A stretch of 64,000 nt of DNA from Ypsolopha sequella (Eukaryota > Arthropoda > Insecta > Lepidoptera > Ypsolophidae), in contig OW204012.1 of assembly GCA_934047225.1 (NCBI GenBank), positions 4,712,001 through 4,776,000 of the forward strand, written 5' to 3'. The position numbers and the translations under genes were made by a program. Shown one piece after another: positions 1 through 10,354 of this stretch; within the stretch, counting starts at the first letter, position 1; each line of letters begins with the position of its first letter. The notes beneath the pieces were generated by a model that searched no databases, had not been told where the DNA came from, and saw nothing but the letters and a program-made list of their open reading frames with translations.

Positions 1-94
1 CTCATTATTATTATTGTTAAAACTTGTTCCTTGTCTTTTATTGTTAATGTAAATGTTTAATTGTGTTAAATGTAACTTGTGTACGTGTACGTAT

Positions 95-300
95 TGTAAT
101 AGTGAATAAATGTTTTATAGCACACCGTGCGTAAAATGACCACTTTACGCACGCGCATCGGCCTTTACCGCACTTGTGCTATAAAAAATTATACGAAACT
201 CGTGCGAGAAACTTTTTCTCGACTCGTGTGATTGCAGCACTCGCCTTCGGCTCGTCAGAAAACGTTTCATCGCTCTCGTATCGTAATGTACTATTATCTA
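95..300. mobile_element. MITE with GC-rich palindromes
   Basis: tatagcacaccgtgcgtaaa ... tctcgtatcgtaatgtacta; inverted relative at 29847-30010, which itself is nested in the element at 29230-30215. Confidence 0.7.
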
Positions 301-589
301 TCTATTTATTTATAACACTTTTTGCACATCCAATAACTTAAAAGACAAAGGAAACCATTAAACACGGTGTACAAGGGCGGCACTTATTGCTAATAGCAAT
401 ATCTTCCAGGCAAGCCTTGGTACCTAACAGAAAGATGAACAAATTAACATTAATTAACATAAAGTTGTGTTATTTTATGCATAACTTTATAAATTATCAT
501 GTTTAAAGCGTGTTTATAGTTGTTGTGCATGATCATTTTAAAATGTAAAGCATAAAATAACGCAACTTTGCTAGAAAAGCCTAATTAAC

Positions 590-1015
590 ATTAAACTATG
601 GTGGTCAAATTCAGAATAACAAAATATTTGTCTTCTTTGGACTTCATTTCGTACACATCCATCAGCCTAGTTCGTCCACTGCTGGACATAAGCCTTTCCA
701 GGACTTTGCCACTCCCGGCGGTCATCCTGGAAGAATTGCCCATACTCACACACGCTGGGCAGGCGGGTTGGTGAGCGTGGTGCCGGAACCCTCTCACCAG
801 TGACGCTGCCCGTAACCAGTCTGTTCCATATAAGGCCCGGCTATTAGGGATGGATATAACGCCATCCATCGGTCCCAGGCATGGTGGGCCTCCTGGTTGT
901 TTGCCTGTGAGCTGTCCTCTTACTCTCCCCCGAATTACTTCGAGGGGGTCTCCAAGTAAGATGGCGGTACCTCCACAGTCGAGCCCGGCATCAGCTCTAC
1001 CACCTGTTTCGTACA
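590..1015 (-). mobile_element. LINE-tail / SINE-like repeat, copy 1
   Basis: Sense ends ...TTATGTCCAGCAGTGGACGA-ACTAGGCTGATGG, the 3' end of a lepidopteran endonuclease-RT LINE or a SINE built on it. Related copies: 4650-4960 (+), 22500-22745 (+), 27985-28085 (+), 30900-31170 (-), 46893-47260 (-), 50483-50630 (+), 59600-59960 (-). Open frames across these are chance. Confidence 0.75.
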
Positions 1016-1074
1016 CATTACATTAAGATATGATAGACGTCTTCGATTATTTAAACAATATTTTTTATTGGTAT

Positions 1075-1478
1075 TTATACAAGGTGACTTTTTGATCATC
1101 GTCCAAATTCATACTAGAGGCTTGATAAGTGATCAGTATCTTGGATCAATATAAATTTTTGTGAAATTTGTAAAATGAAATTTCGGCTTCCCAAAGAAAT
1201 TCACTTCCAGTTCCGAGTGAATCACTATGGGGAGTCGAAATTTCATTTTACGAATTTTACAAAAATTGTTATTGATCCATGATACTGATCACTTACCAAG
1301 CCACCAGTATGAATTTGGACGATGATCAAAAAGTCACCTTGTATATTTATATATATTTAAAAAACACATTTAGAGAGATATATTTCGAACTTTATTGTTC
1401 GGCATCAGTCTTGTAAATTTATAAGACTGATGCCAAACAATAAAGTTCGAAATATATCTCTTTAAATGTGTTTTTTAA
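1075..1478. mobile_element. Two adjacent hairpin MITEs
   Basis: 1075-1345: ~115-bp arms (acaaggtgactttttgatca / tgatcaaaaagtcaccttgt). 1359-1478: near-perfect hairpin (acacatttagagagatatat / atatatctctttaaatgtgt). Confidence 0.8.
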
Positions 1479-1798
1479 ATATAAATATAAATATATATTA
1501 ATTATTTAAAAAAAATATAATAAATATAAAAAACCTAAATATTTATAAATATTATAATCTTAATAACGACAAATAAGTCTTTACTCTTTAATCTTTATTG
1601 TATTTGAACGATACAGACTTATGTATTTGTATGTTTTTTTATTTTTTATGCGTTAATTGAGTAAATACAAGAAAAATAAACAATATTATAAAACTTATAC
1701 AGCTAACGGAAACCACAAAGAGGTTTATGTGTCGCTGCAGGCGCTCACAACTAAAATTTTACTTATTTAATTTTATCAATTTTTTTATCGAGATAGTA

Positions 1799-1960
1799 AA
1801 GCCGATTCTGAAGGCTTTAATTCTAGTTTTAGTGCTGTCAAAACTTAAAATTTTTCAAAGTAATTTAACTTCTAACCCTAACAGTTAAGGACTATTTTGC
1901 AACGATGAAAATTTAGTTTTGACAGCACTAAAACTAAAGTTAAAGCCTTCAGAATCGGCT
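1799..1960. mobile_element. MITE-A, copy 1
   Basis: Inverted ends agccgattctgaaggcttta / taaagccttcagaatcggct, 162 bp. Other copies: 23269-23412, 24089-24250, 28151-28316, 28395-28537; a half copy ends near 63065. Confidence 0.8.
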
Positions 1961-2193
1961 ACAGTGACACTTTAAAATAGTTTTTATTTTGTGAGGATTA
2001 CGATTCAGTTGACTTATAATTTCACTTGGTAGTTCGTTTAATATCTTTGGTAACATGTACTCCCAAGTGCGAGTACCATACATAACATAAATAACATGTA
2101 ATTAGTTAATGTAACTAATTAATTATTAATAATAACTAATTACATAACATGTAATTAGTTATTGATATAAATGTATTTTGTTCCATGTGCCAG

Positions 2194-2324
2194 TGAGCGG
2201 AGAGTCCGGGGCAGGTAAAACTGTGTCAGCGAAGTACGCGATGAGGTATTTCGCTGCGGTGGGAGGCAACGCGAGCGAAACTCAGGTTGAGCGAAAGGTG
2301 CTCGCTTCCAGCCCTATTATGGAG
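2194..2324 (+). CDS. Myo5: Myosin V exon E1: P-loop
   Basis: Motor-domain exon holding the ATP-binding P-loop GESGAGKT followed by [10 protein letters not shown] and ending SSPIME. The acceptor is ...gtgccag at 2193, and the first two bases complete a Val codon begun in the upstream exon; the donor is GAG/gtctgt. 131 nt, leaves in phase 0 and joins E2 ([10 protein letters not shown]), which rebuilds the conserved family sequence across the junction. The preceding exons lie before base 1. Confidence 0.95.
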
Positions 2325-2759
2325 GTCTGTTTAACCCTTAAATGCTTGAGATTCTATTTTTGTATGAAATTGAAAACAGTGATAGAGAAATACCAAAAAA
2401 TATGAAAAAAATAATTGAAAAAGTATTTCTTGATTGAAAGGGGGTTTTTACAAGCAAAAAAGAAAAAACAAATTTAATTTGCTTTATAATTTTTTTTTTG
2501 GTTTTTCTTTTTTTTTTATTGGGTACTTGTAAAGCTGAACTCCTTGTGACTTTAATATCAAAAAACTATAAAAATATATGCAAGCAGAATATTTGTTAGC
2601 CTATTTTTTTCCAAAAGCTCTCTTTGACGATTTTCCCGCCAAAATGCGAGAAAATACAAAAAATAACCAAGGAAAATAAATAATTGAATTTTAAATTAAA
2701 AAAAAAAATTTAGTTTTTGCCAAACATATTTTTAGCTACTCTAAAATCTACTCAAGTTG

Positions 2760-3300
2760 CTTCAAAAAATACGGGTGTTTCTTTTCTGTGTATTTCATGA
2801 AATACACGGAAAATTTTAATTAATCTCTGCTATATGCATTTTGACTGTGTAATCTAGGGTTTTGAAATTGGAAAACATGTTTGGATAAATTTTGCTCGAT
2901 AGAAATAATAGTTGTCAAACGGACACTGGCAGGCGGCTGCCAGTGTCCGTTTGACAACGACGGTGAACGCCGCGTCGTCATCCTAAGAACGACACTCGCC
3001 TTGATAATGCCGAAATTGTATCGGTGAAACGGTTGGCATGTAGTCAACAACAATCACACGTGAGTGTTCAAGCCGTATGTAATAATAATTTAGTATGTCA
3101 GCTCACGCGAGTTTTAATAATATCTAGAGATTTGATATTTGAAACTTTGCTAGCTATTTTAGTTTTTTTTAAATAAAAATATAAAACCAACTTTTTTCCC
3201 TTGTGCCCTGAATCCGCCCCTCTCGCACTGCGCGATTTTTCGCTTGGAGTGACAGTGACAAAAATAACATTCGCATAGCCTCTTAATATAAAATGTACTC
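2760..3300. mobile_element. Repeat with nested insertion; relative at 30225-30640
   Basis: Shared start acgggtgtttcttttctgtg and shared end accaacttttttcccttgtg. Between them 2912-3117 is a nested element (gttgtcaaacggacactggc) whose inverted relative is at about 59040-59270. Confidence 0.75.
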
Positions 3301-4640
3301 AATGTAGCTATCAAAATTTCAAAAACATTTATCAAATATTTATTTAACTCAAGATGTAAAAAAAATTCGTTTAACCAGGTACTGTTAAAACCTATCTAAT
3401 AAAATATAATCGTGGTCCATATGCCATTCCAAAATGTCAAACCAAGAGGAATGGTGTCGAAAAAGACCTCATTTCAATAAATATTTGTATCGAGTCGAAC
3501 TTCTCCATTCGCGTTTTTGCTTAACATATACCTAGAAAAAAAAATCCAAAAATAATAATATATACTATTCCATCAGAATAATACGTTTACTGAAGTAGAT
3601 ATGCAAGTTCTAAGATTAGATTTTTTTTCCGTAGCGCCTTAACTATTAGAACACTGCTAAGAGATTGGCCCCTTCAAACAATTTTTCTATTACAGTTTGG
3701 CTCTCTGCATTAAAAGGTATCAAGTTTGGGCATTTAGAATGAAAGAAATATACTATAATTTTAAAGACGTCTATGTTACGTATACGATATTAGTTTTAGT
3801 TTTAGTAGGATCCAGGAGAATACCAGCGCTGTGGCTTTGGTTGTGGCATTAAGCTAAGCTGGACTCCTTTTTCACAACTACAGAATATGTCTAATTCGTT
3901 TATAAATGTTTTTTGTTTGTTATATGCAGTTTTTTAAATACAGCTCTTTATTTCTTCGTAAATTGAAGGTAAAGCTAGACCGGGCTGACTTAGACATATG
4001 CCGACCAAATTAGTTACATATTGGAAAAAGGCAAAGTCAAAAGCACCTGGAATGGAAGAGTTGGTATGAATAGCGGAAGAGACGAAATATACAGTATTAT
4101 AATTCAGGATGTAATTTTCAAAAGTGGTCAAATCACATTTCAGTAATTTTAGAGTACAGCCATTTTTGTAACCTCAACTGTAATTTTTTCAGTGGAGTTT
4201 TTACAAAGAAGCAAGTTTTAAAAGTTTATTCCCTGTAAACTAATAAATATAAAACTTATTTTTAAACACAGATTTATCACTAATTTTTGTAAGTAAACAA
4301 TAGTAAAAAATAACGCAATTGTCAGATTTTGGATTAGACGACTTTTGAATATTACCCTCCTGAATTAAACCTATGTACGCCAAGTAATCGAGATGAAGGG
4401 GTATAATTCAGGCTAAGATAACTCGGTATTCTCTTTATATAGCTCGTGTACCTCTACAACGTATTCACTTGTGTAATGTTCTTTATTTACTTTGGTGCCG
4501 GGATTGTCCCAATATTGAATGAATAATTAATCCAAAAAGTTAAAGTCGTGTCGTACGCAGAAGTTAAATGAATAATGGAAAGGCGAGAATCATGGGGTTT
4601 ATTCCACCGACAATAGCTCTTATTATATTTTGTATCGATG
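3300..4640. other. Intron 1 middle: no gene seen
   Basis: AT-rich. Only a short coding-like relic at about 3985-4090 (related to 44990-45218) is recognisable. Confidence 0.6.
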
Positions 4641-4649
4641 GATAGAACT

Positions 4650-4960
4650 GATACCGGGCTTGACTGTAGAGTTATCACCATGTTACTTGCAAACCCCCGA
4701 AGTATTCGGGGGAGAGTAAGAGGACAACTCTCAAACAGGCACAACCAGGTGGCCCACCTAGCGTGGGACCGATTTATGGCGTTATATCCATTCCCATAAA
4801 ACCGACTGGTGACGGGCAGTGGCGACACTGGTAAGCGGGTTTCGGCACCACGCTCACCAACCCGCCTGCCCAGCGTGTGTGAGTATGGGCAATTCTTCCA
4901 GAAGGACCGCCAAGGCCTATGTCCAGCAGTGGATGAACCAGGCTGATGGATGGATGTAGA
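4650..4960 (+). mobile_element. LINE-tail / SINE-like repeat, copy 2
   Basis: Same family as 590-1015, reading ...AAGGCCTATGTCCAGCAGTG-GATGAACCAGGCTGATGGATGG. It ends about 55 bases before the E2 acceptor. Confidence 0.75.
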
Positions 4961-5011
4961 GAACTTATTTTGGTTGAAGCTTCTGAAACCAAATATCCTA
5001 CCCATCTACAG

Positions 5012-5231
5012 GCGATCGGCAACGCGAAGACGACAAGGAATGACAACTCGTCCAGATTCGGCAAGTTCATAGAGATCCACTTCGATGGGCAATACCGGAT
5101 ATCCGGTGCTAGCATGCGCACGTACCTACTGGAGAAGTCGCGAGTGGTCTACCAGAGTGCTGGCGAGAGGAATTACCACGTCTTCTACCAATTGTGTGCC
5201 GCCGCCAGTTTTCTACCGGACTTATATTTGG
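5012..5231 (+). CDS. Myo5: Myosin V exon E2: switch I
   Basis: Carries switch I (NDNSSRFGK), the nucleotide-sensing loop, then the strand IEIHFD and the segment [12 protein letters not shown] typical of motor domains, ending in LYLG. Acceptor catctacag/GCG, donor G/gtgagt, 220 nt, phase 0 in and phase 1 out. A LINE-type tail ends about 55 bases before the acceptor and a 385-bp repeat begins about 25 bases after the donor, so almost none of the original intron flank is left. Confidence 0.96.
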
Positions 5232-5256
5232 GTGAGTAGAAACCTTTATTTTATTT

Positions 5257-5645
5257 TCAATGCGTGTGCTCGTAAAGGCCCACTTTTTATGCATCAAAAC
5301 CGAACAGAAAGTCGATTATTTTGCCCTAGGGCTTTATTATTATTTTTTTTTAATTCGTTTGCAATGGTTGGCTAACCTGCAGCCTTTCCTGTGTACCATA
5401 GATGTTATACTTTTTTTTTACACTGTTTAACGGCTCTGGATACAGTCCTTTTGAGCCAATTACAATTTAAAGTTCACAAAATTATATTTGTTTTATTTCC
5501 TCACACTATGCATTGAAAAACGTAGTATGATACACGGGCGTAAGAGCAATAGATTGCTCGGTTACGTTTAAAACACTCGCTACGCTAGTGTTTTAAATCG
5601 TCCTCGTAATTTATTCCTTTGCGCCCTTGTAGCATAAACTACTAT
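5257..5645 (+). repeat. Repeat B, copy 1
   Basis: 385-bp family from tttcaatgcgtgtgctcgta to tagcataaactactatt; its last ~145 bp form a TIR unit (cgtagtatgatacacgggcg / cgcccttgtagcataaacta). Other copies: 17333-17690, 36941-37332, 48883-49256, 49447-49840. It begins 25 bases into intron 2. Confidence 0.8.
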
Positions 5646-6278
5646 TCACGTACCATGAGTTCCCTGACATTTGTAAGTTTTCGTTGCACGTATACCTTTC
5701 CAATCAATAACTTCTTAGTACTAGGTACAAAAAAATACTGCATTCATTTAAGAACGGTTTCGCAGCCGGATTGTGAAAAACCCGCCTTTTTATAATTAAT
5801 CGAAACAGAACACCTAAATTCAAGATTCAATTTTAAAACATTACACTTTAAATATTCGTCATGATTTATTAAATTAAAAAATATATAATTAATAAATATA
5901 AATTCATTATAAATTATACTATCCTTTTACGAAATGAAAGTATCACAACGCGTAGACAAGTTAGACTTAGTGCGGGGTCTGCTGTTATATCAATTTTTAT
6001 GTACCTCTCGCTCAAATGTTACCATATTTTAAGTAATAATTCAATAGTCTGTCGCAATACTGTACACTAAACTTACTCTTTTTGTGTTTCTAAAGTGGGT
6101 ATTTTTTTAAATCTGTGTGAATATTGTGCTTTGAGAAATAAATATTTTTGTCTTTTTGTCTTTTAAAATATCAATGGTTCCTCATTTGACAGTTAAAAAT
6201 GTTGCCATAGTAAAACTTTCGAAAAATAGCTATGACAGGAGTCCCTGGCCAAACTCTACCAATAACGGATGTTACACA

Positions 6279-6376
6279 CCCTGCGGTCCGAAATAGAATT
6301 ACAATGGATCATAAGCCATTCACTTCATACTTTCGTAATCGATTTTAGCGATGTAATTCTATTTCGGACCGCAGGG
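6279..6376. mobile_element. Short TIR MITE
   Basis: ccctgcggtccgaaatagaa ... ttctatttcggaccgcaggg. Confidence 0.8.
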
Positions 6377-6430
6377 TCGATAAGTTTCAAAAGTTTCATT
6401 CATTCATTCATTCAAGTTTATTATCCTCAG

Positions 6431-6538
6431 ATCATCAAGACAGCTTCCAGTACCTGAACCAGGGCGGCAGTCCCACCATAGACGGCGTCGACGATCTGAA
6501 GGCGTTCAATGAAACTAGAAACGCGCTCACTACTCTAG
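6431..6538 (+). CDS. Myo5: Myosin V exon E3
   Basis: Motor-domain exon encoding D-HQDSFQYLNQGGSPTIDGV followed by DDLKAFNETRNALTTLG, the upper 50K region between switch I and the HO helix. Acceptor atcctcag, donor CTAG/gtgagt, 108 nt, phase 1 to phase 1. Together with E2 it rebuilds the expected sequence across a codon split after its first base. The acceptor lies directly after a CATT-rich stretch. Confidence 0.95.
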
Positions 6539-6593
6539 GTGAGTTATTTATTTAGACGCTGCCCAGCTCCTTTAAGTGACTGCTTGATGTATT

Positions 6594-6920
6594 ATTTATA
6601 CTTGCGATTGTCAGCACTTGGTGAAACTTGAAACACATCTTGAATTAAAACACTTGTACTTGTAGTTTCACTTTATTTATATTAACTCCCAACCGGTTTC
6701 GGATTTTACTCCATTTTCAAGGGAAGATCTTAATTAAAATATTTTACATGACTTCAGGCACTAGCTCTGAGTTTGTTTATTGCTCAGAGCTACTGCCTGG
6801 AGTCATGTAAAATATTTTAATTAAGATCTTCCCTTGAAAATGGAGTAAAATCCGAAACCGGTTGGGAGTTAATATAAATAAAGTGAAACTACAAGTACAA
6901 GTGTTTTAATTCAAGATGAT
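6594..6920. mobile_element. MITE, unexpanded relative of 56551-58794
   Basis: Near-perfect long inverted repeat with arms of ~130 bp around the centre near 6776 (gctctgagtttgtttattgc). Confidence 0.9.
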
Positions 6921-7048
6921 GTATTATTATTATAATAATAATATAAAGTTTATTACGAGCAACTAGGCCCATATCACACAATATTATTTTTTTTTATCTT
7001 ATTTATTTTATAAGCCATACATCTTAGATTAATTCGGCTTAATAATAA

Positions 7049-7650
7049 TTACAATGTTGGACGATGTGTAAAACAGTTGTGATTACTACTATGAGTGTTT
7101 TTATAATATTCAGATCTAAGGTTCAGTGAGTCTATTATGACACTTACAAATCTATCACTATATTCGGCCGTGAACCCTGAACTTAAGATTTGATGGAGAA
7201 AGAAGAGAAAATCGCCAGTAGAGCACCGAGTTTCATTTAAGAAATCCAACCTACATTGTTCGTTGATTTTACACTCGAGGACTAAGTGTAGGAGGTCCTC
7301 TTCTCTCTCACATCGTGTACAGTTTGGATCGTCTCTTTTTTTCATGATGAAGTTAAACTTGTTAAGTGGGATGTGGTAAGTTCGAGTTCGGAAGCATACA
7401 ACTAGATATTTTCTGTTGAGGTTTCTTGAGGCGAACCAAGGTACGCGAGGTGGTTCTTCTACAATGGTCCTGTACCAGATGCCCTTGTTTTGAGAGCACT
7501 CATTAAAATATGATTAAAATTTTATATAATTGTCGTTTTTAATTTTTGAAAGATGATCAGTATAGTGCGGTACGGTGTCGAGAGGTATGCCGTTCTGTAG
7601 AGCTTTGGATGCAAGTGAGTCTGCTATCTCATTACCCCTGACGCCCAAAT
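7049..7650 (-). pseudogene. LINE ORF2 3' fragment (RNase H and C-terminal domain)
   Basis: Sense reading gives GVRGNEIADSLASKALQNGI, the end of an RNase H domain (G.EGNEIAD.LA pattern), and further on CTRCEREEDLLHLVLEC, the cysteine-rich C-terminus typical of Jockey/I/R1-type LINEs. The two parts are not in one open frame. It is 5' truncated at the Helitron border. Confidence 0.8.
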
Positions 7651-7651
7651 C

Positions 7652-8093
7652 ATCATTTATATAAAAAGAGAAGTCCTGACTGACTCACTCACTCATTCAC
7701 TGACTCATCAACGCACAGCCCAAACCTTTGGACCTAGAAAGCTGAAATTTTGCACAGAGCTTCCCATTGTAATCTAGACAAGGAATAAGAAAGGATTTTT
7801 CGAAATTCCACCTCTAAGGGGGTGAAACGGGGGTCCAAAGTTTGTATTGGAAAACAAGATTAGTTAGACTATTTTATTCGAGACTTCACAGGAGTACAGG
7901 AGCCAAGTTCCGCGAGGTCGAAGGCCGAGTAGTGTGTTTCTAGCGGGGCCGAAAAACGAGCATGCGAGTTTTTCGGCCGAGCACTATACCTTGACTCCCA
8001 GAGGGAGTGAGAGCATTTATAATGTTTGTTTCTGAAAAAAAATGTAATTTGTTTCCTGTAAGCCACGCGGGCGAAGCCGCGGGCCGAAGCTAG
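7652..8093 (+). mobile_element. Nonautonomous Helitron
   Basis: The 3' end has the Helitron signature: a short hairpin (cgcgggcgaagccgcg, 8067-8082) then ccgaag and CTAG/T at 8090-8094. The 5' part (gtcctgactgactcactc..., acgcacagcccaaacc) is the arrangement seen in many lepidopteran Helitrons. No Rep/helicase coding. The 5' border is approximate. Confidence 0.8.
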
Positions 8094-8473
8094 TTACAAA
8101 TAAACAAACATACACTTTTAAAAGGTTAACAAAAAGACATTACAATAAAATAAAATAAACACAACTTAATAAACTTACAAAATAAAACATCAAAAACATG
8201 TAAAACACGAAACCAGAAATCAATATGAACTATTACTATTTATATGATGAACCCAGTGTTCTATAGCACGGCTTGGACAGCATTAAATTTCAAAGTCATG
8301 CTTTATAAACCTCACTAATACTGAACTATTGGCGTTAACTGCCGCATACCAAAACGCGTTTCAATTTTTCATTTCTTAACAAGAAAAACAAACTTAAGTT
8401 ATGCACTTCGCGCTTAGCGACTGGCGTTTAGCCTTAATAACATTTTTCTAATAGATACGCACAAAGACAGATT

Positions 8474-8586
8474 AAGAGCGGTTTCGCAGCCGGATTGTGA
8501 AAAACCCGCCTTTTTCCAACTAATCGAATCAGAACACTTAATACAAAATTTACTCAATATTTATTTAACAAAACCTTATTACCTAT
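8474..8586. mobile_element. MITE-C, left part (split by the LTR element)
   Basis: Begins ttaagagcggtttcgcagcc, with ggattgtgaaaaacccgcc following. Its continuation is at 15826-16010 (gtatattgtgtatgctgcc...). Related pieces: about 5750-5830, 46715-46840 (inverted) and 52975-53137. No coding content. Confidence 0.75.
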
Positions 8587-9701
8587 TGTAGCGTTATTTT
8601 TAAAAAAAAATTATTTATTATCCGCCACTACATACTAACGAACGTAATTTCGAATTAAATTTGGACTGCCACCAGGCAAGCCTGGTGACAGCCAAAAAAA
8701 GAGGTAAACCTGGATGAATAAGCCGTATAATTTAAATAACAAAACACAAAAATAACAAAACCGAAGTAAGAAAAATATGGTACAAAAGAACAATAATATC
8801 AGAGGAGTATCGGTATAAAGGAAATTCTTAGATCAAAAAAAATTATTATGTCAAATTCCACTTATTTAGGATTTTAATTTCCTTTTAGCTTGAACGACGC
8901 ATTTATTCATAAAATAATGGATTTTAAATTTGGTTGTCGACACTAGTTTATAGGATCCTTTAAACTAAGATTTCACGGAAGTTTTGATAACTCTTGATCC
9001 GAAAGAAAAAAACGTAATAATAAGGTGTTACGAGCAATCGTTATCTAGCTTTACACTAAGGAATAAAAATAATCGATGCTGAATATTAAGCTACAGATAT
9101 TAAAAACCTGGTAAGGGTCTCTTCGTGACTTTGGGAGTTTCCGGTGTTCCCGGGAGCAGTCGATGAAGCTTGGCGATTTCAATTTTAGTATCGGAAGCTT
9201 TAGCTCACCAGGGACGTGGTCCTTACATCAGGCCTCAATAGGTACAACCGTACGAGATGGCGGATGGGATAATCAGACTGGGGAGACCCAGGAACCCTTT
9301 AAAAAATAATCCCGAAGGGTCGCTGTAAAGAAATAAAACAACGGCGTCAAGACATGCTTATGAAACGAGGGAAAGGAAGTTAACGTATTGGAAACGGGAC
9401 AAAAAGGATTTTCAGAGAATGAAACCAAAATTACACAAAACTCACCGGGAAATGCAGGAAAACTGGCTTACACAATGCTCAGGGCAATTGCGCTCTGTTT
9501 CTATATTTTAAATATTAAATTTGTTATTTTGCAAAAGTGATTTCTTTCCTCTGTCACGATCTTCTCTGATATGAGAAAAATAACAAAAAAATCTGACAAG
9601 AATATTCTAACTATTTGAATTCGAAAATTCAGAAAAGCAGCCAACGATAAAGAAAGACTAAAAATATATAAAAAGGTTGAATACTTGTAGCGAATGCTAC
9701 A
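8587..9701 (-). repeat. 3' LTR, longer than the 5' copy
   Basis: Runs from the inner border 9701 (sense TGTAGC) to the outer end 8587 (sense GCTACA), 1115 bp, bounded by the CTAT duplication. Only 9209-9701 is shared with the right end; 8587-9208 (622 bp) has no counterpart there. No recognised coding sequence in it. Confidence 0.7.
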
Positions 9702-10354
9702 ATATCCTCAAACGACACAAAAAAATTTAAACTAGCTTAAAGGAAATTAACTTCCAGTAGGATAAACAATCGAATAAACACCTAGACTAATCAAAATGCC
9801 TTGAAACGAAAGGGGTCGATTAAATAAAAACAAGATAAGGATGTGATAAGAAAATCCTCGAACGAATAGAACGGTCAATAGGAAACCTACAACTAATACA
9901 CCCTAACATTAACTTAGACTAACTACTATATGAACCGCCAAAGATAGATATATCAGTTGGGTGATTATAAAATACCAAAAATCAATCTAATATTAATCTA
10001 ACTACACATATTACAAAACAATCGAATTAATTAATGCTGAATTCCTCGCAACTAGAATAAGAACAACATTACTGTTACACAAGTTTCAAACATAAAACGA
10101 CATTCATTTAACGAAACAATCGTAAAAACATGGAAATTATTTGAAATTAAATTATCTTAGAATAGACAACCAAAAAAAACATCGGGATTAAAATCCATAA
10201 CCGAACGACGCCTATAAAATATGTAAGACGTCATACGCGAAAATCGCAAAAAAAGGAACAAAAAAAACTCTTTGGCTGAGTCAATGAAGAATTAAAGAAA
10301 CGTAACTCGAACCAAAAAAAAGAAAAAGTTGAAGCTAGATAGAAAATTGTAGGA
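9702..10354 (-). other. LTR element: pol-3' LTR spacer
   Basis: AT-rich, no long frame, no env-like ORF. The sense sequence just before the 3' LTR (GTTTGAGGATAT) is only weakly purine-rich, a poor polypurine tract. Confidence 0.5.

Noticed and set aside
591..1016. 141-codon minus-strand ORF
   Set aside because: An out-of-frame or non-coding reading of a LINE-tail repeat; the true coding remnant is recognisable only in the copy at 22500-22745.
4487..5121. Minus-strand ORFs over E2 and the LINE tail
   Set aside because: Shadows of the LINE tail and of the E2 coding strand; no family match.
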